Below the pieces are notes generated by a model. The model had not been told where the DNA came from. It searched no databases and saw only the letters and a list, made by a program, of their open reading frames with translations. From Arenimonas composti TR7-09 = DSM 18010 (GTDB lineage: Bacteria; Pseudomonadota; Gammaproteobacteria; Xanthomonadales; Xanthomonadaceae), in assembly GCF_000426365.1 (NCBI RefSeq), contig NZ_AUFF01000006.1, forward strand, positions 119,159 to 183,158: a DNA stretch of 64,000 bases. The letters run 5' to 3'. The translations under genes and the position numbers were made by a program. Of this stretch, positions 27,122-37,512 are shown piece after piece (the stretch's first letter is position 1; every line of letters starts with the position of its first letter).

Positions 27122-28962
27122 GGCGGCTCAACGACCTGACCTCGGTCGGCGCGAAGCTGCTGTGGATCGTCGCGATCATCAGCGCGACGACCACGATCGG
27201 CCTGGCCACGGTCGCCGGCGCCATGCTCTATCGCGAACAGCGCGACCAGCGCGCCGAGATCGTGCAGTCGCAGGCGCAGGTGGTGGCGATGAACAGCGGC
27301 GCGGCGCTGGCCTTCGGCGACCGCGAGATGGCTTACGCGGCGCTGGCGTCCCTGCAGCGGATGGAAGGCATCCAGCGGGCGTCGCTGCGCGACCGCGCGG
27401 GCAACCTCGTCGCCAGCTGGGTCGCGCCACAGGCGCCGATGGTCGAGCCGCCGCCGCGTCCACCGGGCCTGTGGCCGGTGCCGGGCGGGCAGGCGCTGGT
27501 GCTGCCGGTCGAGGACCAGGCCGGCGTGCACGGCCACCTGCAGGTCGAATACCGCGACGGCGGACCGTGGCCGCTGGTGTTGCGGCTGCTGCTGCAGGCG
27601 GCGGTGCTGTTCGCGCTGACGATGCTGCTGGCGTGGTGGCTGGCGCGGCGGCTGCATCCGGTGCTGACCGCGCCGGTGCAGGAACTGGAACGGGCCACCC
27701 GGCAGGTGCGCGAGACCGGCGACTACGGCATCCGCGCCAATCGCATCAGCGACGACGAACTCGGCCGCCTCGCCGACGACTTCAACGGGATGCTCGAGCG
27801 CATCGGCGCCAGCCAGCGCGAACTGCAGCGGGCGCAGCGCAACGCCGAGGAGGCGAGCCGGCTGAAGGACGAGTTCGTCGCCACCGTGTCGCACGAGCTG
27901 CGCACGCCGCTGTCGCCGATCGTCGCCTGGCTGCAGCTGCTGCGCATGCCGGGCGGCGCCGCCCAGCTGCCGAAGGCGCTCGACGTGATGGAGCGCAACG
28001 CGCGCGCGCTGACGCTGATCATCAACGACCTGCTGGACATGAGCCGGATCGTTTCCGGGACGATGCGGCTGGAACTGCGGCCGGTGCCGATCGACGCGCC
28101 GGTGCGGGCCGCGGTGGAGACGGTGCAGCCGGCGGCGCAGGCGCGCCACATCGCGCTGGTGGTCGAGCTCGACGAGCCGGCGCCGGTGGTGCGCGGCGAC
28201 GCCGCGCGCCTGCAGCAGGTGGTGTGGAACCTGCTGTCGAACGCGGTGAAGTTCACCGAGCCCGGTGGCCGTATCGTCGTGCGCGGCCACGCCGACGGGG
28301 AGCAGGTGGTGCTCGAGGTCGCCGACAGCGGCCAGGGCATCGCCGCCGAGTTCCTGCCGTTCGTGTTCGACCGCTTCCGCCAGCAGGACGGTTCGATCAC
28401 CCGCAGCCACGGCGGCCTCGGCCTCGGGCTGGCGATCGTGCGCCAGCTCGTCGAGCTGCACGGTGGCAGCGTCGACGCCCGCAGCGCCGGCCTCGGCAAG
28501 GGGGCGACGTTCCGGGTGTCGCTGCCGCGGGCGCCGGCGGCCGTGGTGTCGACGGCCGAGGCCGCGGCGGCGACGGCGCTGCCGGCCCTGGCGGCCACGG
28601 TGGTGCTGGCGGTCGAGGACGACGCCGACATGCTGCAGGTCGTCGATTCGATCCTGCGCGAGGCGGGAGCGCGCGTGCTGGTGGCGATCGACGCCGACGA
28701 GGCGCTCGCGCGGGTCGCCGACGAGCGCCCGGACGTGATCGTCAGCGACATCGGCCTGCCCGGCGTCGACGGCTACCAGCTCCTCGGCCAGTTGCGCGCG
28801 CTGATCGGCGCCGTGCCGGCGGTCGCGCTCACCGCCTACGCCAGCGCCGCCGAGCGCGACCGCGCATTCGCCGCCGGCTACCAGGCCCACGTCGCCAAGC
28901 CGTTCGAGCCGGCGCAGCTGGTCGCGGCGGTCGGGCGTACAGTGCACGGGGACCGCGCGTGA
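27118..28962 (+). CDS. Membrane hybrid histidine kinase with CHASE8-like sensor and receiver domain
   Basis: 614 residues. TM1 at about 12-36, a periplasmic domain at 37-150 resembling the CHASE8 sensor of YfiN-type proteins (ALAFGDREMAYAALASLQRM), TM2 at about 152-177, HAMP, HisKA with H259 in TVSHELRTPLSPIVAWL, HATPase (VVWNLLSNAVKF, DSGQGI, GLGLGLAIVRQLVELHGG), and a C-terminal receiver (EDDADML, SDIGLPGVDGYQLL, KPFEPAQL). The ATGA overlap with the YfiR-like gene supports a receptor-YfiR-kinase relay across the envelope. The receiver has no output domain, so another regulator must act downstream. Confidence 0.9.
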   Translation: MRRLNDLTSVGAKLLWIVAIISATTTIGLATVAGAMLYREQRDQRAEIVQSQAQVVAMNSGAALAFGDREMAYAALASLQRMEGIQRASLRDRAGNLVASWVAPQAPMVEPPPRPPGLWPVPGGQALVLPVEDQAGVHGHLQVEYRDGGPWPLVLRLLLQAAVLFALTMLLAWWLARRLHPVLTAPVQELERATRQVRETGDYGIRANRISDDELGRLADDFNGMLERIGASQRELQRAQRNAEEASRLKDEFVATVSHELRTPLSPIVAWLQLLRMPGGAAQLPKALDVMERNARALTLIINDLLDMSRIVSGTMRLELRPVPIDAPVRAAVETVQPAAQARHIALVVELDEPAPVVRGDAARLQQVVWNLLSNAVKFTEPGGRIVVRGHADGEQVVLEVADSGQGIAAEFLPFVFDRFRQQDGSITRSHGGLGLGLAIVRQLVELHGGSVDARSAGLGKGATFRVSLPRAPAAVVSTAEAAAATALPALAATVVLAVEDDADMLQVVDSILREAGARVLVAIDADEALARVADERPDVIVSDIGLPGVDGYQLLGQLRALIGAVPAVALTAYASAAERDRAFAAGYQAHVAKPFEPAQLVAAVGRTVHGDRA

Positions 28963-28975
28963 GGCGGAGAAACGA

Positions 28976-29866
28976 ATGATCGAACTGGTGATCGAACCGA
29001 GGCGGCGCGACCTCGGCGGCTTCGAGGTCGAGCGCGTGCTGCCGTGGGTGAAGCGGCGGATGGTCGGGCCGTTCGTGTTCTTCGACCGCATGGGCCCGGT
29101 CGACTTCGCGCCGGGACTGCGCCGCGAAGCCGACGTGCGTCCGCATCCGCACATCGGCCTGGCGACGGTCACCTACCTGTTCGCCGGCGAGATCATGCAC
29201 CGCGACAGTGTCGGCTCCGCGCAGCCGATCCGCCCCGGCGAGGTGAACTGGATGATTGCCGGCCGCGGTATCACCCATTCCGAGCGCTTCGAACGCGCGC
29301 GCGCCGAGGGCGGGCCGCTGCACGGCATCCAGGCCTGGGTGGCGCTGCCCGAGACCGACGAGGAAACCGACCCCGCCTTCCACCACCACGGCGCCGGCGA
29401 ACTGCCGGTGCTCGAGGACGACGGCGCCTGGGCACGCCTGATCGCCGGCCGCGCGTTCGGCCTGCAGGCGCCGGTGCGCACGCATTCGCCGCTGTTCTAC
29501 CTGCACGTGGTGCTGCAGCCGGGGGCGCGGATCGCGCTGCCGGACGACTATCCGGAGCGGGCGCTGCACGTCGTCGAGGGCGAGGTCGAGGTCGACGGCC
29601 GGGTGTTCACCGGCGGGCCGATGCTGGTGTTCGCCGCCGGCAAGCCGGTGCTGGTGACCGCGCGCACGACGACGACGCTGATGCTGCTCGGCGGCGAGCC
29701 GCTGGGCCCGCGCTACATCGACTGGAACTTCGTGTCCTCACGCCCGGAGCGCATCGCGCAGGCGAAGGCCGACTGGCGCGCCGGGCGGATGAAGCTGCCG
29801 GACCTCGACGACCAGGAATTCATCCCGCTGCCGGAGCCGGCCACCCCGCCGAACCCGATGTCCTGA
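28976..29866 (+). CDS. Pirin family protein
   Basis: 296 residues, a bicupin. Metal ligands H57 and H59 (RPHPHIGLATVTYLF), H101 and E103 (GITHSERF) are conserved; the second cupin follows (VVLQPGARIALP, EGEVEVDGRVFTGG). Bacterial pirins bind Fe/Zn and some have quercetinase activity; most have no known role. It starts 14 bp after the hybrid kinase stop and ends just before the palindrome at 29878. Confidence 0.92.
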   Translation: MIELVIEPRRRDLGGFEVERVLPWVKRRMVGPFVFFDRMGPVDFAPGLRREADVRPHPHIGLATVTYLFAGEIMHRDSVGSAQPIRPGEVNWMIAGRGITHSERFERARAEGGPLHGIQAWVALPETDEETDPAFHHHGAGELPVLEDDGAWARLIAGRAFGLQAPVRTHSPLFYLHVVLQPGARIALPDDYPERALHVVEGEVEVDGRVFTGGPMLVFAAGKPVLVTARTTTTLMLLGGEPLGPRYIDWNFVSSRPERIAQAKADWRAGRMKLPDLDDQEFIPLPEPATPPNPMS

Positions 29867-29877
29867 AACCAGGGCAG

Positions 29878-29967
29878 AACTGGGGTCGGAGTACATTTCC
29901 GGCGCTGATCGGCACGGTGAGCGGTGAGATTCTCGGGCCGGAAATGTACTCTGACCCCGGTTTTTCC
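29878..29967. repeat. GGGGTCAGA-type palindromic element between pirin gene and ntrC
   Basis: Arms at 29878-29903 (AACTGGGGTCGGAGTACATT...) and 29937-29962 are complementary over 26 bp with two mismatches, with a loop of 33 bp. A T run follows (GGTTTTTCC), so it may also terminate transcription from the pirin side. Confidence 0.85.
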
Positions 29968-29979
29968 GGCTCCCTTCCT

Positions 29980-31428
<1,449 letters not shown>

Positions 31429-31490
31429 ATCTCGACATGCCGCTGATCCTGCGAGGCGCAGGCTGCGGCCACTCAATGGAGGAGTCCGTC

Positions 31491-32198
31491 ATGCGCCAGT
31501 TCCGCACTTCCCTGTCCCTCGCGATCGCCGCGACCCTCGGCGCCGGCCTGCTGGTCGGCTGCGACCGCGGCGCCGATGCCGCCGACGCCGGGGCGCCGCC
31601 GGTCGCCGACGCGCCCGCCGCGACCACCCCCGATCCTTCCGCCGGGGCCGGTTACGACAGCCCGGCCGGCGACACCGGCGACACCGGCGACGCGGCCAGC
31701 GGCACCTGGCCGGCGGCGAATGCCGCGGCGATGCTGATGCCCGGCCCGGACGTCGCCATCGACGGCACCCTGAACTTCGACATCGCCGACGGCGGCGTGC
31801 GCATCACCGGCACCCTGACCGGCTTCGCGCCCGGCGCCACGCACGCGCTGCACGTGCACGAGACCGGCCGCTGCGAGCCGCCGAAGTTCGAGAGCGCCGG
31901 TCCGCACCTGAACCCGGAAGGCGCGCCGCACGGCCATCCGGACCACGGCCCGCACCACGCCGGCGACGTGCCGAACCAGACGGCGGATGCCGATGGCAGC
32001 GTCGCGGTCGACCAGGTCGTCGCCGGCCTGACGATCGGCGACGGCGGCCCGACCGACGTCGTCGGCAAGGCGGTGGTGGTGCACGCGAGCGCCGACGACT
32101 ACGAGAGCCAGCCGGCCGGCAATGCCGGCGCGCGCATCGCCTGCGGCGTGATCTCGCTGATGACCGCGCCGCCGGCGGCCGGAGCGGCGGACGCCTGA
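31491..32198 (+). CDS. sodC: Cu/Zn superoxide dismutase, lipoprotein form
   Basis: 235 residues. Lipoprotein signal with lipobox LLVGC (Cys near residue 23), a long Ala/Pro/Gly-rich linker with a D-T-G repeat (DTGDTGD), then the SOD domain: copper ligands in ALHVHETGRC, zinc loop PHLNPEGAPHGHPDHGPHHAGD, and the C-terminal RIACGVI that closes the disulfide. Detoxifies superoxide in the periplasm. A strong GGAGGAG lies six bases before the ATG. The extra histidines around the zinc loop (HGHPDHGPHH) are conspicuous but common in bacterial SodC. Confidence 0.92.
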   Translation: MRQFRTSLSLAIAATLGAGLLVGCDRGADAADAGAPPVADAPAATTPDPSAGAGYDSPAGDTGDTGDAASGTWPAANAAAMLMPGPDVAIDGTLNFDIADGGVRITGTLTGFAPGATHALHVHETGRCEPPKFESAGPHLNPEGAPHGHPDHGPHHAGDVPNQTADADGSVAVDQVVAGLTIGDGGPTDVVGKAVVVHASADDYESQPAGNAGARIACGVISLMTAPPAAGAADA

Positions 32199-32209
32199 GG
32201 GCGACGACT

Positions 32210-32319
32210 GGGCTTAACAACTGGGGTCAGATTCCTTCGTTAAGGCGCCTGAAGAAAGTAAGGCGCCCGAGGTGAATCGGGCGCCTTAACGAAGGAATCT
32301 GACCCCAGTTGTTAAGCCC
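32210..32319. repeat. GGGGTCAGA-type palindrome with 40-bp perfect arms between convergent genes
   Basis: Left arm 32210-32249 (GGGCTTAACAACTGGGGTCA...) and right arm 32280-32319 are exact reverse complements over about 40 bp. The loop is 30 bp and contains another partial inverted repeat (AAGGCGCC). Placed between sodC and the convergent patatin-like gene, it may act as a bidirectional terminator. Confidence 0.92.
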
Positions 32320-32334
32320 CTCGCCCGGCAAGCT

Positions 32335-34626
32335 TCACCGCGGGCGGCCGAGCTCGAGCAGGAAGATGCCCTCGCCGCCCTCGCGGATGCCGTAGCCGAG
32401 CTGCAGCGGCCCGAGCCACGAGTCGAAGCCGAAGTAGAGGCTGCCGTGGATCTCGGGGTCGATCGCGTCGACGTCGCCGAGCAGATCCCAGGCCTTGCCG
32501 TATTCCAGCGTCGCGCCGAGCACCGCCGCGCGGTTCCACACCCGCCCCAGCTCGTAGGTGTAGCCGCCGTAGGCCAGCCAGTAGTTGTCGGCCAGGCGCT
32601 CGTTCGGACGGTAGCCGGCGAAGCGGGTCAGGCCGCCGAGCCGGTACTGGCTCGGCACCGGGATCGGATCGTCGCTGGACACGTGCCAGCGCAGTCCGGC
32701 GAAACCGGAATGCTTGCCCAGCGCCCGCGCCCGCAGCAGGTCGAGCCCGTACTGCTCGAAGTCGGCGTCGCCGCCGAGCGCGGTGCGCGACATCCGCGCG
32801 GTGAAGCTGCCGTAGTCGCCGGCGCGCGGCAGCCAGGTGCTGTCGATGCGGTCGAAGATCACCGCCAGCTCGGCCTCGCCCTGGTCGTAGTCGAGCTCGT
32901 TCACCACCGGCGCGCCCAGCTCCAGCTCCGCGTGCCCCTCGCGCCGGCGCAGCGTCAGCAGCGCGGCGCCGTAATTGCCGTATTCGCGGCCCAGGCTGAT
33001 CTCGCCGCCCCAGTTCGGCGCCCGGTAGGTGGCGATGCGCTCGCCGTCGGCGTCGTAGGCACTGAAGCGCGGCGACTCCACGCTCGCCGAACCGAGCAGG
33101 AACCACTCGCCGTCGGTGCCCACCGGCTGGTAGGCCTCGACCAGCAGGCCGGGCTCGTCGCCGAGCTGCACGATGCCGCGCAGCTCGCCGCCGCGGTCGT
33201 TCCACGGCGCCCGCAGCACGCCGGCGCGCAGGCTGAACCAGAAGTCGCCGTTGAAGTCCGAATACACGCTCAGCCCGGTCTCCAGGTAGTTCGGCCCGTA
33301 GCCGTGCGGCACCACGGTGACGACGAGGCCGGCACGGCCGTCCTCCTCGACCACGTCGTAGGTCGCCAGTTCCAGCGTATCCATGCCGTAGATGCGCGCC
33401 AGCCCGGCCTGCACGCGCTGGCTGTCGAGCGGCTCGCCGAGCGGCACGTCGAGCCGCTTGAGCAGCATCGAATCCGAATAGCGGCTGCGGTTGTCGAGGC
33501 GCACGAACGCGATCACCGGCGGCGTGTCCGCCGGCACCGGTCGCGCCGCCGCGAGCTCGCGGTAGTCGTCGCGGCCCAGCGCCAGCGCCGCCAGCCGCTC
33601 GGATTCGGCGCGCATCGCTTCCTTGCCGATGCGCAGCGCGGTTTCGAGCTGGTCGAAGCCGTCGGTGGTCACTTCGTCGCCGAGGTCGGGCCGCAGCAGC
33701 ACGTCGCGCGGGCCGAGCGTGGCGATCTGCGCGCGCGCGCTGCCGACGGTCATGAAGCCGCTGATCTGGTCGACGATGTCGAGCGGGCCGGCGCTCTCGT
33801 CGAGCCGGCGCAGCGGCGAACCGACGTCGACCGCGATCACGATGTCGGCGCCCATCGCCCGCACCACGTCGACCGGCAGCTGGTTGGCGAGGCCGCCGTC
33901 GACGAGGAAGGTGCCGTCGCGCGCCACCGGCCGGAACACGCCGGGGATCGACAGGCTCGCGCGCATCGCCGAGGCCAGGTTGCCGTCGCCGAGCACCGCC
34001 GCCTCGCCGGTGTTGAGGTCGGTGGCGACCGCGCGGAACGGGATCGGCAAGTCGTCGAAGTCGTCGGTGGTCGCGACGCGCTCGGTGATCCGCTCGAGCA
34101 TCAGCATCGCCTGCTCGCCGGCGAGCAGGCCCGGCGCGAGGCGGATGCCGCCGTTGCCGATGCCGGGCTTGGTCGAGAGCAGCGAGAGGTCGTCGTCGCG
34201 CTTGCGCCGGAACGAGCGGTGCGGCCGCGCGACGTCGTCCTCGAACATCGCGCCCCAGTCCAGGCCGCGCAGCGCCGCCTCGATCTCGTCGGCGCTCATG
34301 CCGCTCGCGTACATGCCGCCGACCAGCGCGCCGAAGCTGGTGCCGGCGATGCAGTCGACCGGGATGCGCTGGCGTTCCAGCTCCTTCAGCACCGCGACGT
34401 GGGCGAAGCCGCGGGCACCGCCGCCGCCGAGCACCAGGCCGATGCGCGGGCGGTCGTCGCCGGCAGTGGCGCCGCGGCGGCAGCCGGGGGTGTCGTCGCC
34501 GGCGTCGGCGGCGAACACGGGCGCCGTCGCCAGCAACGCCAGTACGGCCACCAGCCGCGGAGCGAGCCACCGCGCGCGCCCCCTTGCCGACCCGTCGTTT
34601 CGCCCGTCGTGTTCCGTCCGATCCAT
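32335..34626 (-). CDS. Patatin-like phospholipase with BamA-like barrel (PlpD / type Vd)
   Basis: 763 residues. Signal peptide (LVAVLALLATAPVFAA), then the patatin domain: oxyanion GGGGARGF (67-74), nucleophile S97 in GTSFG, catalytic aspartate in the DGGLAN motif. A POTRA-like segment follows (FVRLDNRSRYSDSMLLKRLD), then a 16-strand-type beta-barrel ending LGYGIREGGEGIFLLELGR. This is the architecture of PlpD, a type Vd autotransporter with lipase (A1) activity. The ATG at 34626 follows GGGAGCGGGTG on the reverse strand; a longer start at 34677 would precede the signal peptide with an atypical extension. Divergent from the sulfatase gene. Confidence 0.9.
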   Translation of the reverse strand: MDRTEHDGRNDGSARGRARWLAPRLVAVLALLATAPVFAADAGDDTPGCRRGATAGDDRPRIGLVLGGGGARGFAHVAVLKELERQRIPVDCIAGTSFGALVGGMYASGMSADEIEAALRGLDWGAMFEDDVARPHRSFRRKRDDDLSLLSTKPGIGNGGIRLAPGLLAGEQAMLMLERITERVATTDDFDDLPIPFRAVATDLNTGEAAVLGDGNLASAMRASLSIPGVFRPVARDGTFLVDGGLANQLPVDVVRAMGADIVIAVDVGSPLRRLDESAGPLDIVDQISGFMTVGSARAQIATLGPRDVLLRPDLGDEVTTDGFDQLETALRIGKEAMRAESERLAALALGRDDYRELAAARPVPADTPPVIAFVRLDNRSRYSDSMLLKRLDVPLGEPLDSQRVQAGLARIYGMDTLELATYDVVEEDGRAGLVVTVVPHGYGPNYLETGLSVYSDFNGDFWFSLRAGVLRAPWNDRGGELRGIVQLGDEPGLLVEAYQPVGTDGEWFLLGSASVESPRFSAYDADGERIATYRAPNWGGEISLGREYGNYGAALLTLRRREGHAELELGAPVVNELDYDQGEAELAVIFDRIDSTWLPRAGDYGSFTARMSRTALGGDADFEQYGLDLLRARALGKHSGFAGLRWHVSSDDPIPVPSQYRLGGLTRFAGYRPNERLADNYWLAYGGYTYELGRVWNRAAVLGATLEYGKAWDLLGDVDAIDPEIHGSLYFGFDSWLGPLQLGYGIREGGEGIFLLELGRPR

Positions 34627-34714
34627 CACCCGCTCCCGATATCGCGCGCCAGCCTGCGGCCCGGCGCCGGTGCGCATTGTGAACGACGGGTGCGTGCACG
34701 ATCATGCGCGGCTC

Positions 34715-36496
34715 ATGACGCTGCGCCCCGACCGTCCGCCCTCCCGCCTGCCGCTCGCCGACCTGCTGGCGCTCGCCGCGCTGCTCGCCTGGGGCGCGCT
34801 GGCGGTCTGGCGCTCGGAACTGGTCGCGCGCTCGCTCGGTGCCTACCTGGGCTGCGCCGGCTGCCTGCGCGCGCCGGCGCTGGTGCACGAGCTGTGGCTG
34901 ATGGCGGCGCTGCCGGCGGCGCTGCTGCTCGCACGCTGGTCGCGCTCGCGGATCGCCGCGGCATTGCTGGCGCTGGCGGTCGGCGTGCTGGTGCTGGCGG
35001 TGGTGGCCGACGTGTTCGTGCAGCAGCTGCTCAGCCGCCGGCTGATGCTGGTCGACGTGCTGCGCTACGGCGGCGACACCGGCGGCAACTGGAGCGTGCT
35101 GCAGCCGCACCTGGCGACGCACGAAGGCGCGCTGCTGCTGGCGGTTTCGCTGCTGGTGCTGCTCGGCACGGTGTCGGCGATCGCCGCGGCGCCGGCGGCA
35201 TCGCGCCGGCGCGGGGCGAAGGCGTGGACGCTCGCGCTCGCCGGCATGCTCTCCACCGCCGCCTTCACGACCCCGCTCTGGTACATGAACCGCGCCGCGT
35301 TCGAGAACGTGATCGCCACCAACCTGCCCGACGGCATGGCGCGGCCCTACGGCGAGGCGACCCTGCAGCGGCTGCGCGACACGCCGCCGCCGCCGCCGAC
35401 CTGCGTGCCGGGCCGCGGCGAACGCCGGAACGTGATCGTGCTGGTGGTCGAGTCGTGGTCGCTGCGGCACAGCGCGCTGTTCAACGACGGCCTCGCCGAC
35501 CTGACGCCGCGCATCGACGCGCACGCCCGCCGCGGCAGCTGGTATCCGCAGTTCCGCAGCAACGGCTTCTCCACCGAGACCGGGCTCGCCGCGCTGCTGA
35601 CCGGCGCCGAGCCGCTGTCGGGCATCCGCTACGGCACGGTCGCGCTGTTCACCGACACCCTCCACGACTTCCACCGCGAACGCCGCCGCGCGGGCTGGGA
35701 CGTCCGCTTCATCACCAGCGGCGACGTCGAATCGACCTGGCGACGCGAGTGGCTGCGCCGGATCGGCATCGACGCGGTCGAGGGCGACGCGCATCCGTTC
35801 TACGCCGGACTGCCGCGCGGCGCCTTCCACGCCGCCGACGATGCCGCCCTGCTGCGGCGCACGCTGCAGTGGTACGACGACGAACGCGACCCGGCGCAGC
35901 CGTTCATGGCGACCGTGCTGACGGTCGGCATGCATCCGCCCTTCGTCGCGCTGGACGGCGGCGAGACCGGCGAGGCGGCCGCCGTGCGCCGCACCGATGC
36001 CGCGGTGGGCGACTTCATCGACGGCCTCGACGCGCGCGGCTTCTTCGAGGACGGCCTGCTGTTCGTCGTCGGCGATCACCGGGTGATGCAGCCGGTCGGC
36101 GCCGACGAACTCGCGCGCTTCGGCGACGACACCCTGGTGCGGGTGCCGGCCTTCGCGCTCGGCGCCAGCGGCACCCCGCCCGGGCCGGTGCCCGGCGACT
36201 TCCAGCAGACCGACCTGCTGCCCTCGCTGCAGGCGATGCTCACGCAGGGCGAGGCCTGCCGCAGCGCACTGCACGGCGAACTGTTCGGGCCGGCGCCGGC
36301 GCCCGCCCGCGCGCAGGTGTTCGCCGACCCGATGCGCTACGACCAGGTGCGCGCCCGCGTCGGCGGCGGTAACTTCCTGCTGGTCCTCGACGGCGACGAC
36401 AGCCGCTGGGTGGGCGCGGCGCCGGATCCCGGCTTCGACCTGGCGCTGGAAGTGGCGCGGCTGCGTGTGACGCGGGACAAGCCTCCGGCGCAATGA
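34715..36496 (+). CDS. LTA-synthase-like membrane sulfatase (phosphoethanolamine/phosphoglycerol transferase family)
   Basis: 593 residues. About four N-terminal transmembrane helices (residues 14-190) precede an extracytoplasmic alkaline-phosphatase-superfamily domain: IVLVVESWSLRHSALFND with the nucleophile region, NGFSTETGLAALLTGAEPL, TVGMHPPF, and GDHRV with metal-binding D-H. Members modify lipids or glycans with phospho-alcohol groups in the periplasm; the substrate here is unknown. The 3' end borders the decayed toxin tip that starts about 35 bp downstream. Confidence 0.85.
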   Translation: MTLRPDRPPSRLPLADLLALAALLAWGALAVWRSELVARSLGAYLGCAGCLRAPALVHELWLMAALPAALLLARWSRSRIAAALLALAVGVLVLAVVADVFVQQLLSRRLMLVDVLRYGGDTGGNWSVLQPHLATHEGALLLAVSLLVLLGTVSAIAAAPAASRRRGAKAWTLALAGMLSTAAFTTPLWYMNRAAFENVIATNLPDGMARPYGEATLQRLRDTPPPPPTCVPGRGERRNVIVLVVESWSLRHSALFNDGLADLTPRIDAHARRGSWYPQFRSNGFSTETGLAALLTGAEPLSGIRYGTVALFTDTLHDFHRERRRAGWDVRFITSGDVESTWRREWLRRIGIDAVEGDAHPFYAGLPRGAFHAADDAALLRRTLQWYDDERDPAQPFMATVLTVGMHPPFVALDGGETGEAAAVRRTDAAVGDFIDGLDARGFFEDGLLFVVGDHRVMQPVGADELARFGDDTLVRVPAFALGASGTPPGPVPGDFQQTDLLPSLQAMLTQGEACRSALHGELFGPAPAPARAQVFADPMRYDQVRARVGGGNFLLVLDGDDSRWVGAAPDPGFDLALEVARLRVTRDKPPAQ

Positions 36497-36529
36497 AGGC
36501 CGTCAGCCGTCGACGCCCCTCTCCAGGAC

Positions 36530-36760
36530 GGAGGTTATGAGAGCGCACACGGCCCCGCCTCCCCGCCGGATGTTCCGAGGCGAGGTCATTGGAATTACTT
36601 CCTGAGGAACAAGCACGGGGAGACTCTATTTCTCGATGACGCAATAGTGGACAAAATCCTCAAAGACGAACGTTTCAGAAACTTGAGGGAATACCTGGTT
36701 CGAAACCCACAAGGGATGGATGGAGTATGTATCGACTCTTGCAGGCCAGAACGGCAGTAG
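36530..36760 (+). pseudogene. Orphan 3' fragment of an Rhs-type toxin C-terminal domain
   Basis: The frame ending at TAG 36758-36760 encodes SPPDVPRRGHWNYFLRN, then KHGETLFLDDAI, then FRNLREYLVRN, and ends GMDGVCIDSC. It aligns block by block with the end of the intact Rhs protein at 38816-40690 (SPPDIMNRGHWRYYLRN, GGETRHLDDEV, FRNIDDYRIRN, GMDGICIDSC). Everything upstream of about 36530 is lost, including the HAH motif. It overlaps the start of the immunity-like gene at 36727 by 34 bases, exactly as the intact pair overlaps. Confidence 0.85.
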
Positions 36761-37275
36761 GGTGGATCTATCTTGTCGTCTTCGTTGCCGTTACAACATC
36801 AGCCTGCGCATCGATGAGTGCCGGCACTGCCAATCCCCTCGCGTCTGTCGGCGAGGAGCAGGCCTGTGAAGATCTGTTCGTCGCGCGAGTGGATCACGCC
36901 CTCCGGGCGGTCAGCCTCGATGGCAGCCCGCGAGAAGTCCGCGCGGCCATCAGGGCGGCACTTCCGATGGAGGAGGCGCAAGCGATCGCGAACGTCGAAC
37001 AAGCGCTGCGCGTTGCGCGCGGTCACTCCGTGTCACTGGACGCGGATTCTCACAATCAGGCTTCCTATCGTGCCTATGCCGAGGCATTCGACCAGGTGAG
37101 TATCTGTTCGGAACCGGAACGCGAGCTTCAGATGTTCGCATTGGCAGACGCAATCTTCCGGCACGTTGCGAGCCGACGAGCAGACGCGGACGCGATTTTC
37201 TCGCCTCGTCAATTGCGCGATCCACCCAACGACAAGCTGGTCGACGTCCTTTTCAGTTTGCTCAGAGACGACTGA
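36727..37275 (+). CDS. Immunity-like lipoprotein (paralogue of 40663-41193)
   Basis: 182 residues. Signal peptide with lipobox TSAC, then a helical domain that aligns along its length with the protein at 40663: CEDLFVARVDHAL / CDDIYHDRISAAF, IRAALPMEEAQAI / IVAALPLEEARVI, LQMFALADAIFRHVASRRADAD / LQMYALANAIYAFVASKRSDAD, VLFSLLRD / VLLSLIRL. Both start inside the 3' end of a toxin-like domain, the classical position of an immunity gene. A lipoprotein immunity factor implies protection at the periplasmic face of a membrane. No known immunity family is recognised. Confidence 0.75.
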   Translation: MYRLLQARTAVGWIYLVVFVAVTTSACASMSAGTANPLASVGEEQACEDLFVARVDHALRAVSLDGSPREVRAAIRAALPMEEAQAIANVEQALRVARGHSVSLDADSHNQASYRAYAEAFDQVSICSEPERELQMFALADAIFRHVASRRADADAIFSPRQLRDPPNDKLVDVLFSLLRDD

Positions 37276-37512
37276 TTTCGTAGCGGTCGCAATCGTTGGA
37301 TGGCTGCCCTGCTGGCCGGGGATCGTAGGGGCAACATCGGCTACCTCGCATCCACGGTATTGACGCTCAACTTCTACCAGACCCTTCCAGTATCCATCGG
37401 GCCGAATACGCTTCAAGGTGGAAAGGTGTCGGGGCCGATCGTTTTCGATGTGACCTTGATCTCATCGATGGCATGAGCCATTCCAGAATATTCTCTGAGG
37501 CGATGAACCGGT
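37276..37512. other. Gap without recognised gene
   Basis: 237 bp between the immunity-like gene and the next lipoprotein-like gene. The bases are less GC-rich than the core genome. No palindrome, tRNA or convincing small frame is seen; it may be remnant of earlier toxin cassettes. Confidence 0.4.

Noticed and set aside
32312..36493. 1393-codon reverse frame spanning patatin and sulfatase genes
   Set aside because: The patatin frame (32335-34626) has full motifs; the long frame is a shadow of it and of the antisense of the sulfatase.
36690..36730. tRNA-like GGTTCGAAACCC near 36697
   Set aside because: It lies in the toxin remnant coding frame and no cloverleaf can be drawn around it.
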